Part shown: positions 16,837-25,534 of the stretch, one piece after another | Layout of the letters: each line of letters opens with the position of its first letter | Numbering within the stretch: the first letter of the stretch is position 1 | NCBI GenBank assembly: GCA_015057705.1 | Contig: SVDU01000021.1 | Span: forward strand, 1 to 64,000 | Origin: Paenibacillaceae bacterium | GTDB lineage: Bacteria; Bacillota; Clostridia; Lachnospirales; Lachnospiraceae | Direction: 5' to 3' | Length of the DNA stretch: 64,000 nucleotides | The notes under the pieces: generated by a model | The model's input: only the letters and a program-made list of their open reading frames with translations | Databases searched by the model: none | Told to the model about the DNA's origin: nothing | Position numbers and translations under genes: made by a program

Positions 16837-18036
16837 TTAAAACGGCAGAACGCTTTGCAGAGAGTAAGTAATGGACAGATCTTTTCTGGAATATTCCTTT
16901 TTAAAATTCTGAATGATACGCTTTAAAACCATCTCTCCGTTTTCGTAGGTCGCTGTAGGGAGAAGCATCAGATACTGACTTACGCTGTAACGGCTGTAAA
17001 CGTCTCCTCTGCGAAGAGAGTTGCGGATGGAACTGCCCAGTTCATCCATGGCACGGGTCTGTACCGCAGGCTTTAACAACTCACCCTTTAAATTGCTGAT
17101 GGTAAGCAGGCATAAAAAGATGGAATCGCCGGTTCGCTCAATGGCTCTGGCCTCCAGCTGGTAGATATCCCGGAATACGGAAGGCTCGCAGCAAAATGCC
17201 CCCTTATTGGTTCCTCCTTCTAAAAGAATCTCTCTGATGGTGCTTAAATCCATGGTGATTCCGTGCTTTTTGTCGCTGATCATTTTATACAGCTCTTTAA
17301 AGCGGATGGAAGGAGTAATGGCAAACTCGTTATAGAACATGTCGTTTACCCGTTTGTAGTGCTCCAGGGACATCATCTGGTTGCCGCTCTGGTACAGAGC
17401 ATAGATCAGATAGTAATGTGCTTCCTCCCCATAAGGATCGATGGAGATTGTCTGCTGGCAGACATCTATCATCGTAGGATAATCCTTTCTGTCATCTAAC
17501 ATTACCAGGATCTTTTTTACTAATTTCTGATATAGGGTATGATAATAGGTGTGAATCGGGATTACCCAGGATTCCCATTCGGATTTTGGAAGAAAGTTTC
17601 CTTTATAAAGATTAAATGCCTCCATTGACAGTTTCAGGCGGGTCTCTTCCGTAAATTCCTTGCTATCAGCCTGCAGACAAAGCTCTTCGAACTTGTCCGT
17701 ATCGCATACGGTGGTAAGATCCCTTGTCCAGCCGTAGGCCTTTCTGTTTTGGAATACCAGTTCCTGAGTGGGAAACCCAAGTGGCTCAAGAAGCTTTCGC
17801 ACGCGGAACATCAGCGTCTTTAAAGCACCAGCAGGATTATTGCTGGCTTCATCTTTCCAAAACAGGTCGATTAATTCATCAACGGGAATATCCCTGCCGC
17901 GAAACGTGATTAAATATTCCAAAAGACTCCACGGTTTTTTAGCCTGATTATTCTGATCAACAATTATCTTGTCTCCGATGGTAACGGAGAATCCACCCAG
18001 CATGTTCACATAAATGATCGTCTCTTGATTTTTCAT
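16837..18036 (-). CDS. SARP/BTAD-type transcription regulator with C-terminal degenerate GGDEF-like domain
   Basis: About 399 residues. Residues 1-100 are an OmpR-like winged helix of the SARP kind (MLGGFSVTIGD, PWSLLEYLITFRG, LKTLMFRVRKLL); about 105-250 are the helical bacterial transcriptional activator domain (YKGNFLPKSEWESWV, YGEEAHYYLIYALYQSG). The last 130 residues are usually left unnamed, but read like a GGDEF fold: an AIERTGDSIFLCLL strand, then R342-R-G-D345, VYSRY, and S351-V-S-Q-Y355 followed by LMLLP. This keeps RxxD and the RY just before GGDEF while the catalytic residues are gone. I use ATG 18036 (GGAG six bases before) instead of TTG 18048. Target genes unknown; the exopolysaccharide operon lies 0.6 kb away. 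Confidence 0.8.
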   Translation of the reverse strand: MKNQETIIYVNMLGGFSVTIGDKIIVDQNNQAKKPWSLLEYLITFRGRDIPVDELIDLFWKDEASNNPAGALKTLMFRVRKLLEPLGFPTQELVFQNRKAYGWTRDLTTVCDTDKFEELCLQADSKEFTEETRLKLSMEAFNLYKGNFLPKSEWESWVIPIHTYYHTLYQKLVKKILVMLDDRKDYPTMIDVCQQTISIDPYGEEAHYYLIYALYQSGNQMMSLEHYKRVNDMFYNEFAITPSIRFKELYKMISDKKHGITMDLSTIREILLEGGTNKGAFCCEPSVFRDIYQLEARAIERTGDSIFLCLLTISNLKGELLKPAVQTRAMDELGSSIRNSLRRGDVYSRYSVSQYLMLLPTATYENGEMVLKRIIQNFKKEYSRKDLSITYSLQSVLPF

Positions 18037-18113
18037 AATTTTCTCCAAAGTAACATTTTCTTTCCTTAGTATATAGAAAAAAATGTTAAAAGTCTAGCGC
18101 AGCTTATAAAAGA

Positions 18114-18142
18114 TTGAGATTTTTATTAAAATAAGCTATACT
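18114..18142 (+). promoter_or_regulatory. Promoter of the sortase gene
   Basis: TTGAGA and TATACT are spaced by 17 bases, ending 38 bases before the srtB start. Confidence 0.65.
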
Positions 18143-18180
18143 AAAGCAGAAGATTATAAAAAAGAAAGCAGGAGATTGCT

Positions 18181-18936
18181 ATGAACAGAAAAAAACTGTC
18201 TACAGGAATTCTTATACTTGCATTTCTGCTTCTGGCTGTGGGAGCCGGAGTGCTTTACTTTGATTACCGTGACAGGCAGTATTCTGACAACCTGTATGAA
18301 AGCCTGGCTGAGCTGGCAAAGGAACCGGAAGAGAGCGTGACTGCCCCGGCGGAAACACAGAAAGAGAAAGAAGTACCTTACGTATCTCCTATTTCTTTTG
18401 ATGAACTAAAAAAGATTAATCCTGACATTGTTGGCTGGATCCGCATTGCTGATACGAACATTGATTACCCCATCGTTCACACGGACAACAATGATACTTA
18501 CCTGGACACGGATTTTGATGGAAAAAAGAATCCGTCAGGAACCATATTTCTTGACTGTGACAGCGAACCTGATTTTTCAGGAAGGCATAACATAATTTAT
18601 GGGCATCATATGAAAGATGGTTCCATGTTTAAGGATATCATAAAGTATAAAGAGGAATCTTTTTATCGTGCCCATCAGGACATTGTGATCTATACCCCCC
18701 AGCAGGAATTTCATTTGCGGCCGATCACCGTACTTTATACGGACCCAGGCGGAATACGCAGAAAAACAAAATTTGAATCAGATGAGAGCTTTTCACTGTA
18801 TTTAGATGAGATGACAAAGAACGGCATGTTTTATCAGGCACCGGAAGAGCCGGTTAAAACGCTGTGGTCATTTGTCACCTGCAGCTATGAATTTGATGAT
18901 GCAAGAACGATTCTATATGCAACATTAGTCCCTTAA
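18181..18936 (+). CDS. srtB: Class B sortase
   Basis: A 251-residue transpeptidase that joins surface proteins to the wall. One N-terminal membrane helix (about 7-27) is followed by an acidic linker and the sortase beta barrel. The triad is visible: His142 (IIYGHHM), Cys234 (TCSYEF) and Arg242 (DDARTILYATLVP). The intervening helix and the FxxLxxINPDIVGWI start mark class B. No candidate substrate with a C-terminal sorting motif lies in this window, so it is probably a housekeeping sortase, as is common when a clostridial genome has only SrtB. glmM follows after 73 bases without a clear terminator. Confidence 0.93.
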   Translation: MNRKKLSTGILILAFLLLAVGAGVLYFDYRDRQYSDNLYESLAELAKEPEESVTAPAETQKEKEVPYVSPISFDELKKINPDIVGWIRIADTNIDYPIVHTDNNDTYLDTDFDGKKNPSGTIFLDCDSEPDFSGRHNIIYGHHMKDGSMFKDIIKYKEESFYRAHQDIVIYTPQQEFHLRPITVLYTDPGGIRRKTKFESDESFSLYLDEMTKNGMFYQAPEEPVKTLWSFVTCSYEFDDARTILYATLVP

Positions 18937-19009
18937 TCAGAAAGGGCAGAAATGTGGTATTGTATATATCACTTTTTATCACCGCAGATTTATAAAGGAG
19001 AATAATAAA

Positions 19010-20365
19010 ATGGGTAAATATTTTGGAACAGATGGTTTTAGAGGAGAAGCAAATGTTACGCTGACTGTTGAGGATGCATTTAAGGTAGGCCGCTTTTTAG
19101 GCTGGTACTATGGACAGAAAAAACCGGCTGAGGTATGCAGGATCGTAATCGGAAAAGACACAAGACGCAGTAGCTATATGTTTGAATATTCTCTTGTGGC
19201 AGGTCTTACCGCATCAGGAGCCGATGCCTATCTGCTTCATGTAACTACCACCCCCAGCGTATCTTATGTTGTCCGTACAGAAGGATTTTCCTGCGGAATC
19301 ATGATCTCTGCAAGCCATAATCCATACTACGATAACGGTATTAAGGTGATTAACGAAAAGGGAGAGAAGTTAGAAGAATCTGTCATCACAGAGATTGAGA
19401 AATATTTAGACGGAGAGATGGAAGAACTGCCATTTGCCACACAGGATAAGATCGGCAGAACTGTAGATTTTGCAGCAGGAAGAAACCGCTATATCGGATA
19501 TTTAATCTCTACGGCAACCAGATCCTTTAAAAATAAAAAAGTAGCACTGGACTGTGCTAACGGAAGCGCCTCCGCCATTGCAAAGAATGTATTTGATGCT
19601 CTTGGTGCAGAGACTCATGTAATCAGCAATGAGCCAAACGGTCTGAATATTAATACGGGTTGTGGTTCTACCCATATGGGACAGCTGGTGAAGTTTGTGA
19701 AAGAAGTAGGGGCCGATGTAGGCTTTGCTTATGATGGAGATGCAGACCGCTGTCTGGCCGTAGATGAGAACGGGAATGTGGTTGACGGAGACGGCATCTT
19801 ATACATCTGCGGTAAATATATGAAGGAACAGGGGCTGCTTAAGAATAATAAAGTGGTAACGACTGTAATGTCCAATTTCGGATTATATAAAGCTTTGGAC
19901 CGGGAAGGGATTGAGTACGAAAAAACAGCAGTCGGTGACAAATATGTCTATGAGAACATGGTAACCAATGGAAACTGCCTGGGCGGCGAACAGTCAGGAC
20001 ATATCATATTCAGTAAACATGCAACAACCGGAGATGGAATCCTTACTTCATTAAAGGTAATGGAAGTAATTCTAGAAAAGAAAGAAAGCCTTGGAAAGCT
20101 GGCTTCTGAGCTGGAGATCTTTCCACAGGTATTAAAGAATGTACGGGTTCATGACAAGACAGCGGCTCAGAATGACGAAGCGGTTAAAGCGGAAGTGGAT
20201 AAAGTGGCACAAAGTCTTGGAGACAGTGGAAGAATTCTTCTGCGCCAGTCAGGTACAGAGCCGGTGGTTCGTGTAATGGTAGAAGCAGCTGATTTAAAAA
20301 TCTGTGAGCAGTACGTGGAGCAGGTAATTGATGTTATGAAATCAAGGGGTCACGTCATTTCCTGA
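19010..20365 (+). CDS. glmM: Phosphoglucosamine mutase
   Basis: Converts glucosamine-6-phosphate to glucosamine-1-phosphate on the way to UDP-GlcNAc, the precursor of peptidoglycan and of the UDP-ManNAc made by WecB. At 451 residues it is full length. It opens with GKYFGTDGFRGEAN; the phosphorylated serine is Ser102 in ISASHNPYYDNGIK, and the Mg site is DGDADRCLAVD. GGEQSGHI (sugar loop) and RQSGTEPVVRVM (phosphate loop) are present. AAAGGAG precedes the ATG. A good terminator follows. Confidence 0.96.
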   Translation: MGKYFGTDGFRGEANVTLTVEDAFKVGRFLGWYYGQKKPAEVCRIVIGKDTRRSSYMFEYSLVAGLTASGADAYLLHVTTTPSVSYVVRTEGFSCGIMISASHNPYYDNGIKVINEKGEKLEESVITEIEKYLDGEMEELPFATQDKIGRTVDFAAGRNRYIGYLISTATRSFKNKKVALDCANGSASAIAKNVFDALGAETHVISNEPNGLNINTGCGSTHMGQLVKFVKEVGADVGFAYDGDADRCLAVDENGNVVDGDGILYICGKYMKEQGLLKNNKVVTTVMSNFGLYKALDREGIEYEKTAVGDKYVYENMVTNGNCLGGEQSGHIIFSKHATTGDGILTSLKVMEVILEKKESLGKLASELEIFPQVLKNVRVHDKTAAQNDEAVKAEVDKVAQSLGDSGRILLRQSGTEPVVRVMVEAADLKICEQYVEQVIDVMKSRGHVIS

Positions 20366-20378
20366 TTGTAAATGAGAG

Positions 20379-20422
20379 TCATTGAAAACCGAAGATAACA
20401 GCCGGTTTTTCAATGACTTTTT
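20379..20422 (+). terminator. Terminator of glmM
   Basis: TCATTGAAA..CCG pairs with CGG..TTTCAATGA and is followed by CTTTTT, 14 bases after the glmM stop. Confidence 0.8.
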
Positions 20423-20444
20423 CAGTTTTAATAACCGTGTCTCA

Positions 20445-20473
20445 TTGTAAATGAAGACAATTCATGATATCAT
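20445..20473 (+). promoter_or_regulatory. Promoter of xpaC-telA
   Basis: TTGTAA and TATCAT with a 17-base spacer. Its position rules out the upstream in-frame start at 20464 and supports ATG 20512. Confidence 0.6.
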
Positions 20474-20511
20474 TGTATTTATCTGCAAATTTATTTTGGG
20501 AGATCGGAAAT

Positions 20512-21774
20512 ATGGATAAAAAAGATAAATCAAACTTAGGAGAACAAATCCGCAGTACGGTGCAAAGCGCCATTGATTCCAAAGATTTTAACCAGCTGAA
20601 CCGAATCATATCCGATTCTGTAAATTTTGCGCTGGATGAAGCAAAAAATCAGTTGGCAAAAGGAACGAAAAGCTGGACGCAGCCGCCGGTACGGGATAGC
20701 AGGGGCGAAACTGGTGAGGCGGAGAAGGTGGTAGATGACGAACCGGGATACCGTGCGTTTCAGACCAGCCGCTCGGTAAAAGAACGGACAGGCAGTTCAT
20801 TAGCCGGAGCAGGGAAACAGGAGATTAAAATTAACCAGCAGGGACGTGTTGGCGGAGTACTTTTAACCGTTTTTGGAAGTCTGTTTCTTGGAATTGATCT
20901 GATCGGGATTCTGATCTCTCTTTTTGCTTCCATGATTTTAAAACCTGTCGCATGGGCGGCAGCGGGTGCGTTTACTTTTCTTCTGGCAGCTGGAGTTGTG
21001 TCGGGCTGCATGCTTTTTACTGGAATTTCCATAAACGGAAGATTAAAAAGGGCCAGAATCTATGCAAAACAGTCCGAAAAACGAATGTATTGTAATTTAG
21101 AGGAACTGGCTGCAAGTATTGGCAAATCACAGGAATATGTATTAAAAGACGTGGAGAAAATGATGAGGCTGGGTATTTTTCCCCAGGCACACTTAGACGA
21201 GCAGAAAACCTGCCTGATTTTAAGTGAAGCCACATATAACCAGTATCTGGAGTGCCAGAAAGCGTTAAAAGAGCGGGAGAAAGAGGAAGAGCTGAGAAAG
21301 ATTTCAGATAATGAAACCCAGGAAAATCAAGCGTTACAGGAAATGATGGCTCAGGGAAGAAATTACTTAAGAATATTAAAAGAAGCCAATGACGCCATTC
21401 CGGGCGAGGTTATTTCCAGGAAAATAACCATGCTGGAGGACGTAATACAGAGGATTTTTGACGCCGTTTTAAAGCATCCGGATCAAATGGGAGAGATGGA
21501 GCAGTTTATGGATTACTATCTCCCTACAACGGTAAAGCTGGTGAACGCTTACCGGGATTTTGACAGCACAGGCATAGAAGGCAATAATATTATCAATGCG
21601 AAAAAAGAAATTGAGGGAACTCTTGATACCATCAATCTGGCTTTCGAACGGCTGCTTGATGATCTGTACCAGGATACGGCTATGGATATTACCACGGATG
21701 CATCGGTACTCCAGACAATGTTAAAAAAGAATGGATGGGCCGAAAGTGATTTTACAGGAGGAAATAAAGAATGA
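20512..21774 (+). CDS. xpaC: XpaC-like protein (5-bromo-4-chloroindolyl phosphate hydrolysis family)
   Basis: About 420 residues. A polar N-terminal region of some 115 residues, two adjacent hydrophobic segments (about 125-185), a small helix-turn-helix-like stretch (LEELAASIGKSQEYVLKDVEKM), and a long helical C-terminal region ending in the XpaC pattern (LPTTVKLVNAYRDFD, FERLLDDLYQDTAMDI). The family name comes from a colony-colour phenotype; no phosphatase active site is evident and the true role is unknown. Its stop overlaps the telA start by 4 bases; this gene pair is widely conserved in Firmicutes and is linked to envelope stress and toxic anion tolerance. Confidence 0.85.
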   Translation: MDKKDKSNLGEQIRSTVQSAIDSKDFNQLNRIISDSVNFALDEAKNQLAKGTKSWTQPPVRDSRGETGEAEKVVDDEPGYRAFQTSRSVKERTGSSLAGAGKQEIKINQQGRVGGVLLTVFGSLFLGIDLIGILISLFASMILKPVAWAAAGAFTFLLAAGVVSGCMLFTGISINGRLKRARIYAKQSEKRMYCNLEELAASIGKSQEYVLKDVEKMMRLGIFPQAHLDEQKTCLILSEATYNQYLECQKALKEREKEEELRKISDNETQENQALQEMMAQGRNYLRILKEANDAIPGEVISRKITMLEDVIQRIFDAVLKHPDQMGEMEQFMDYYLPTTVKLVNAYRDFDSTGIEGNNIINAKKEIEGTLDTINLAFERLLDDLYQDTAMDITTDASVLQTMLKKNGWAESDFTGGNKE

Positions 21775-22925
21775 GCAAAGATTTGGAAGAGATGATAAAA
21801 GAAGCGCCCCAACTGACTCTTACACCATTTGATCAGACGGAAGGTGTGAAAGAGGGGCATGCGCTGACCGAGGCGGTACCTGTATCTGAACCAGTACCCG
21901 CGCCGGAGCTTACACCCGAGGAAGAACGGCTGGTTTCTGATTTCGCTGATAAAATTAATTTAAAAGATTCCAATATGGTTCTTCAGTATGGCGCAGGAGC
22001 ACAAAAAAAGATTGCTGATTTTTCTGAATCCGCCCTTGATAATGTAAAATCAAAGGATCTGGGGGAAGTGGGCCAGATGCTCACCAATGTGGTGACAGAG
22101 TTAAAAAGCTTTGAAACAGAAGGAGAGGAAAAAGGCTTCTTCGGTTTCTTTAAAAAGAGTGCTAACCGTCTTGATAACATGAAAGCAAAGTATGCATCTG
22201 CGGAGACCAATGTAAACCAGATCTGCAAAATTCTTCAGAATCACCAGATTCAGCTTTTAAAGGACATCGCCCTTCTGGATAAAATGTATGAGTTAAATAC
22301 CACTTATTTTAAGGAACTGACCATGTATATACTGGCTGGAAAGAGAAAGCTTGTAAAAGTTCAGCAGGAAGAGCTCCCTCTTTTAATGGAACGGGCGGCA
22401 AGAAGTGGTCTTCCGGAGGATGCCCAGGCAGCCAATGATTTATCTGCCATGTGCGGACGTTTTGAAAAGAAGATCCATGACCTGGAGCTGACCCGTATGA
22501 TTTCCATTCAGATGGCGCCCCAGATCAGACTGGTTCAAAATAATGATACCTTAATGACAGAGAAGATCCAGTCCACCATTGTCAACACCATTCCTCTCTG
22601 GAAGAGTCAGATGGTTCTTGCCATCGGAATCAATCATTCTGAGCAGGCAGCAAAGGCACAACGGGAAGTGACCGATATGACCAACGAGCTGCTTCGAAAG
22701 AATGCAGAAGTGTTAAAAACTGCAACCATTGAGACAGCAAAAGAGTCAGAGCGTGGAATCGTTGACATGGAAACCTTAAAAAAGACCAATGAGTCCCTGA
22801 TTACAACCCTTGATGAAGTGGTAAGGATTCAGACAGAGGGAAGACAAAAACGGAAAGAAGCAGAAGTGGAGCTTGCCCGTATGGAAGGGGAATTAAAGAC
22901 CAAGCTTTTACAGATGAGCAGATAA
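21771..22925 (+). CDS. telA: TelA/KlaA family toxic anion resistance protein
   Basis: A 384-residue cytoplasmic, almost wholly helical protein. An acidic and Pro-rich start is followed by the TelA region: VLQYGAGAQKKIADFSESAL, FFKKSANRLDNMKAKY, MYELNTTYFKELTMYILAG and MISIQMAPQIRLVQNN. Named for plasmid tellurite resistance, but chromosomal copies are general stress proteins of unclear mechanism, often paired with XpaC. It overlaps xpaC by 4 bases and shares its promoter. Confidence 0.9.
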   Translation: MSKDLEEMIKEAPQLTLTPFDQTEGVKEGHALTEAVPVSEPVPAPELTPEEERLVSDFADKINLKDSNMVLQYGAGAQKKIADFSESALDNVKSKDLGEVGQMLTNVVTELKSFETEGEEKGFFGFFKKSANRLDNMKAKYASAETNVNQICKILQNHQIQLLKDIALLDKMYELNTTYFKELTMYILAGKRKLVKVQQEELPLLMERAARSGLPEDAQAANDLSAMCGRFEKKIHDLELTRMISIQMAPQIRLVQNNDTLMTEKIQSTIVNTIPLWKSQMVLAIGINHSEQAAKAQREVTDMTNELLRKNAEVLKTATIETAKESERGIVDMETLKKTNESLITTLDEVVRIQTEGRQKRKEAEVELARMEGELKTKLLQMSR

Positions 22926-22952
22926 AAGATTCTATGGTTTTTAAAGTTTTAG

Positions 22953-22981
22953 TTGTAAGTCATTTTTACTCGTGCTATAAT
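22953..22981 (+). promoter_or_regulatory. Promoter of leuA
   Basis: TTGTAA, 17 bases, then a perfect TATAAT. It leaves an untranslated leader of about 190 bases before leuA. Confidence 0.75.
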
Positions 22982-22987
22982 AGCATA

Positions 22988-23182
22988 ACACTTTACCGTG
23001 GTGGTTTGTCAGAGCACGGCATGTGATTTTAATGCAAAGGAATGATGACAGATGGGGTTAGACCTTTAAAACCCACGTTGTTCATTGTCAAAAAATACAG
23101 CGTGATTTATCGACTCCAAAGCCTGAACTGATTTTTTTATGAAGGAAATACAGACAAAAAAGGAATATGGAGGAGATCAGAC
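22988..23182 (+). promoter_or_regulatory. Long 5' leader of leuA with hairpins and a possible leader peptide
   Basis: The leader can form CCGTG / CACGG near 22994-23018 and a longer imperfect stem about 23040-23098 closed by GGGTT / AACCC. A 29-codon open frame (23042-23131) starts with ATGATG after AAAGGA and has four Leu codons of different kinds, not in a row. There is no T-box sequence and no clear terminator, so it is not a standard leucine attenuator. Regulation here is only suggested by leader length. Confidence 0.35.
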
Positions 23183-24847
23183 ATGTTGAATTATGAAAGA
23201 TATAAGCGGGTACCGGTAGTAGATTATCCGGAAAGACAATGGCCGTGCAGGGAGATTAAGAAAGCGCCGATCTGGTGCAGTGTGGATTTGAGAGATGGAA
23301 ACCAGGCTCTTATTGAGCCTATGGTAGTGGAAGAAAAGATTGAGATGTTTAACCTTCTGATTAAACTTGGTTTTAAGGAGATTGAAGTGGGATTTCCTGC
23401 TGCTTCCCAGATTGAGTTTGATTTCTTAAGGCAGCTTGTTGAGCGGAAACTGATTCCTGATGACGTGGTGATTCAGGTTCTGGTTCAGTGCAGAGAGCAT
23501 CTGATTAAGAGGACATTTGAAGCCTTAGAGGGAGTTAAGAAGTCAATCGTTCATATCTACAATTCCACATCTACATTACAGCGTGATGTGGTCTTCCGCA
23601 AAGAGATGGATGAGATCAAGGAGATCGCAATACAGGGAACCCAGTGGGTGAAACAGTATATGCAGGATTTTAAGGGAGAAGTTATGCTTGAATATTCTCC
23701 TGAAAGCTTTACCGGAACAGAACTTCAGTTTGCACTTGATATCTGTACGGCAGTGCAGGAAACCTGGGAAGCCACTCCGGAAAAGAAGATTATTTTCAAT
23801 CTTCCTTCCACTGTGGAGATGACAACTCCCAACGTATATGCAGATCAGATTGAATGGATGAATTCCCGGTTTAAAAACCGTGACAGCATTATTTTAAGTG
23901 TTCATCCTCACAATGACAGAGGAACTGGAATTGCAGCCACTGAGCTGGCTCTTCTTGCGGGAGCTGACCGTGTGGAAGGAACTCTGCTTGGGAATGGAGA
24001 ACGTACCGGTAACGTAGATATTTTAACAGTTGCCTATAATATGTTTTCTCAGGGCATCAATCCAGAACTTCATCTTGAAAATATCCGTGAAATCGTGGAT
24101 GTTTACGAACGCTGTACCAAGATGGAAGTAGAACCCAGACACCCTTATGCAGGGAAACTTGTTTTTACTGCTTTTTCCGGATCTCATCAGGATGCCATTA
24201 ACAAAGGCATGCAGGCGATGCATGAGAAGAAGAATCCATTCTGGGAGGTTCCTTACCTTCCAATCGATCCTTCCGATATTGGCAGACAGTATGAGCCGAT
24301 TGTCAGAATCAACAGCCAGTCTGGCAAGGGCGGCGTAGCATTTGTCATGGATACTTTCTATGGATTCAAACTTCCAAAGGGTATGCACAAGGAGTTTGCC
24401 GATGTGATTCAGGCAATTTCCGAAAAGCAGGGTGAGGTTGCTCCAGAGCAGATTCTGGAAGAATTCAAAAGCTGCTATACCGAGCGGAAGGAACCCATTC
24501 ATTTCAGAAAGAGCCAGATTACAGAGGCAGAGGAAGATGTGGAGTTCTCAACCCTTGCCAAAGTCCGCTACACAGACCATGGTGTGGAGAAAGTATTCGA
24601 AGGTGTGGGAAACGGACCCATCGATGCTGTTCAAAAGGGTCTGGAGAAGGAGCTTGGTATCGAAATCCGGGTGCTGGATTACTACGAGCACGCACTTGCT
24701 TCCGGATCTGGGGCGCAGGCTGCATCCTATATCCATCTGCTTGATGTAAAAACCGGAAAGGCTACTTATGGTGTGGGAATCAGTTCCAACATTACAAGAG
24801 CTTCTATTCGGGGTATCTTCAGTGCGGTAAACCGGTTATTTTATTAA
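23183..24847 (+). CDS. leuA: 2-isopropylmalate synthase (long, type 2 LeuA)
   Basis: First committed step of leucine synthesis: 2-oxoisovalerate plus acetyl-CoA gives 2-isopropylmalate. 554 residues. The TIM barrel starts near residue 28 with SVDLRDGNQALIEPM (metal Asp and substrate Arg), continues through GFPAASQIEFDF and SVHPHNDRGTG (metal His pair), then GTLLGNGERTGN. The C-terminal regulatory domain (about 420-554) ends with DVKTGKATYGVGISSNITRAS, the leucine-binding region. TGGAGGAG lies before the ATG. Other leu genes are absent here, so it stands alone with its own promoter and terminator. Confidence 0.96.
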   Translation: MLNYERYKRVPVVDYPERQWPCREIKKAPIWCSVDLRDGNQALIEPMVVEEKIEMFNLLIKLGFKEIEVGFPAASQIEFDFLRQLVERKLIPDDVVIQVLVQCREHLIKRTFEALEGVKKSIVHIYNSTSTLQRDVVFRKEMDEIKEIAIQGTQWVKQYMQDFKGEVMLEYSPESFTGTELQFALDICTAVQETWEATPEKKIIFNLPSTVEMTTPNVYADQIEWMNSRFKNRDSIILSVHPHNDRGTGIAATELALLAGADRVEGTLLGNGERTGNVDILTVAYNMFSQGINPELHLENIREIVDVYERCTKMEVEPRHPYAGKLVFTAFSGSHQDAINKGMQAMHEKKNPFWEVPYLPIDPSDIGRQYEPIVRINSQSGKGGVAFVMDTFYGFKLPKGMHKEFADVIQAISEKQGEVAPEQILEEFKSCYTERKEPIHFRKSQITEAEEDVEFSTLAKVRYTDHGVEKVFEGVGNGPIDAVQKGLEKELGIEIRVLDYYEHALASGSGAQAASYIHLLDVKTGKATYGVGISSNITRASIRGIFSAVNRLFY

Positions 24848-24859
24848 TATCAGATAATG

Positions 24860-24895
24860 AAAGGGATCCAGTCTTTTTGAGGCTGGATCCCTTTT
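24860..24895 (+). terminator. Terminator of leuA
   Basis: Eleven-base arms AAGGGATCCAG / CTGGATCCCTT with a 9-10-base loop, followed by TTGG on this strand. It lies between convergent genes and may serve both. Confidence 0.75.
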
Positions 24896-24897
24896 GG

Positions 24898-25374
24898 TTA
24901 TTTTATTCTTTTTTCAAAACAAACAGCTTCATCCCGTCCCTGATATTTCCCATAATTCGGGATAATATGAAAGCCATTTCTAATATAGAAGCAGCATGCA
25001 CCCGCGTTGATTTTTCTGGTTTCACAGATCAGTCTGCTGTATCCAAATTCCAGTGCTTTATTTTCAAGGAAATTCAGGATAGAAGTACCCACACCAAGCC
25101 CCTGCTCTTTTGCATACATCCGTTTTAATTCCCCAGTAGAATCGTCTATTCGGCGTATTGCGCCGCAGCCTGCTGCCGTACTTCCACTTCTTGCAATGAC
25201 AAAAACAGATTTTTCATCTTCCATATCATTGATTGAAAATGAGGATTCTCCGCTATTTCCGGTTATGTGATTCAGACTTCCGGATAATTCCTTTAACAGT
25301 GACAGAGACTCATCTGTGTTAATATCAGCCTCCATAACCTGAAGTGTTGATTGAATATTAATTTTCTCGCTCAT
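24898..25374 (-). CDS. GNAT-family N-acetyltransferase
   Basis: A 158-residue acetyl-CoA-dependent acyltransferase. The strand-loop-helix of the fold is clear: VFVIARSGSTAAGCGAIR, then the cofactor-binding motif MYAKEQGLGVGTSILNFLEN (R/Q-x-x-G-x-G/A type), and the C-terminal CCFYIRNGFHIIPNYGKY. The substrate is unknown. It converges on leuA and shares the hairpin at 24860-24895. Confidence 0.85.
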   Translation of the reverse strand: MSEKINIQSTLQVMEADINTDESLSLLKELSGSLNHITGNSGESSFSINDMEDEKSVFVIARSGSTAAGCGAIRRIDDSTGELKRMYAKEQGLGVGTSILNFLENKALEFGYSRLICETRKINAGACCFYIRNGFHIIPNYGKYQGRDEAVCFEKRIK

Positions 25375-25472
25375 TGCGTTTTAATGTCATCTCCTCTCGC
25401 ATTGATAATAATTATAAACCCAGTGATCTATTGAAACAATCATTATTTAGAATTCTACTGATAGAACCGGCG

Positions 25473-25501
25473 TTTACTTTTCTGAAAGACTCTAGTATAA
25501 T
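25473..25501 (+). promoter_or_regulatory. Promoter of glf, GTTTACTTTT type
   Basis: TTTACT, 17 bases, TATAAT. The -35 block GTTTACTTTT is identical to those before the GT8 gene and the second flippase gene. Confidence 0.75.
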
Positions 25502-25534
25502 TAATTCAGTTTATAAAACGACAGGAGAGTAAAG

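Noticed and set aside
23042-23131. 29-codon frame in the leuA leader as a leucine leader peptide
   Set aside because: Leu codons are scattered, the ribosome site is too close, and no terminator/antiterminator follows; kept only as a remark on the leader.
24023-24502. 159-codon frame antisense to leuA
   Set aside because: Lies wholly within a strongly conserved enzyme gene, with no ribosome site or recognisable domain.
87-24890. GGATCC in the stems of two distant terminators (87-125 and 24864-24890) as a repeat family
   Set aside because: Only the 6-base core is shared; stems and loops differ, so it is coincidence.
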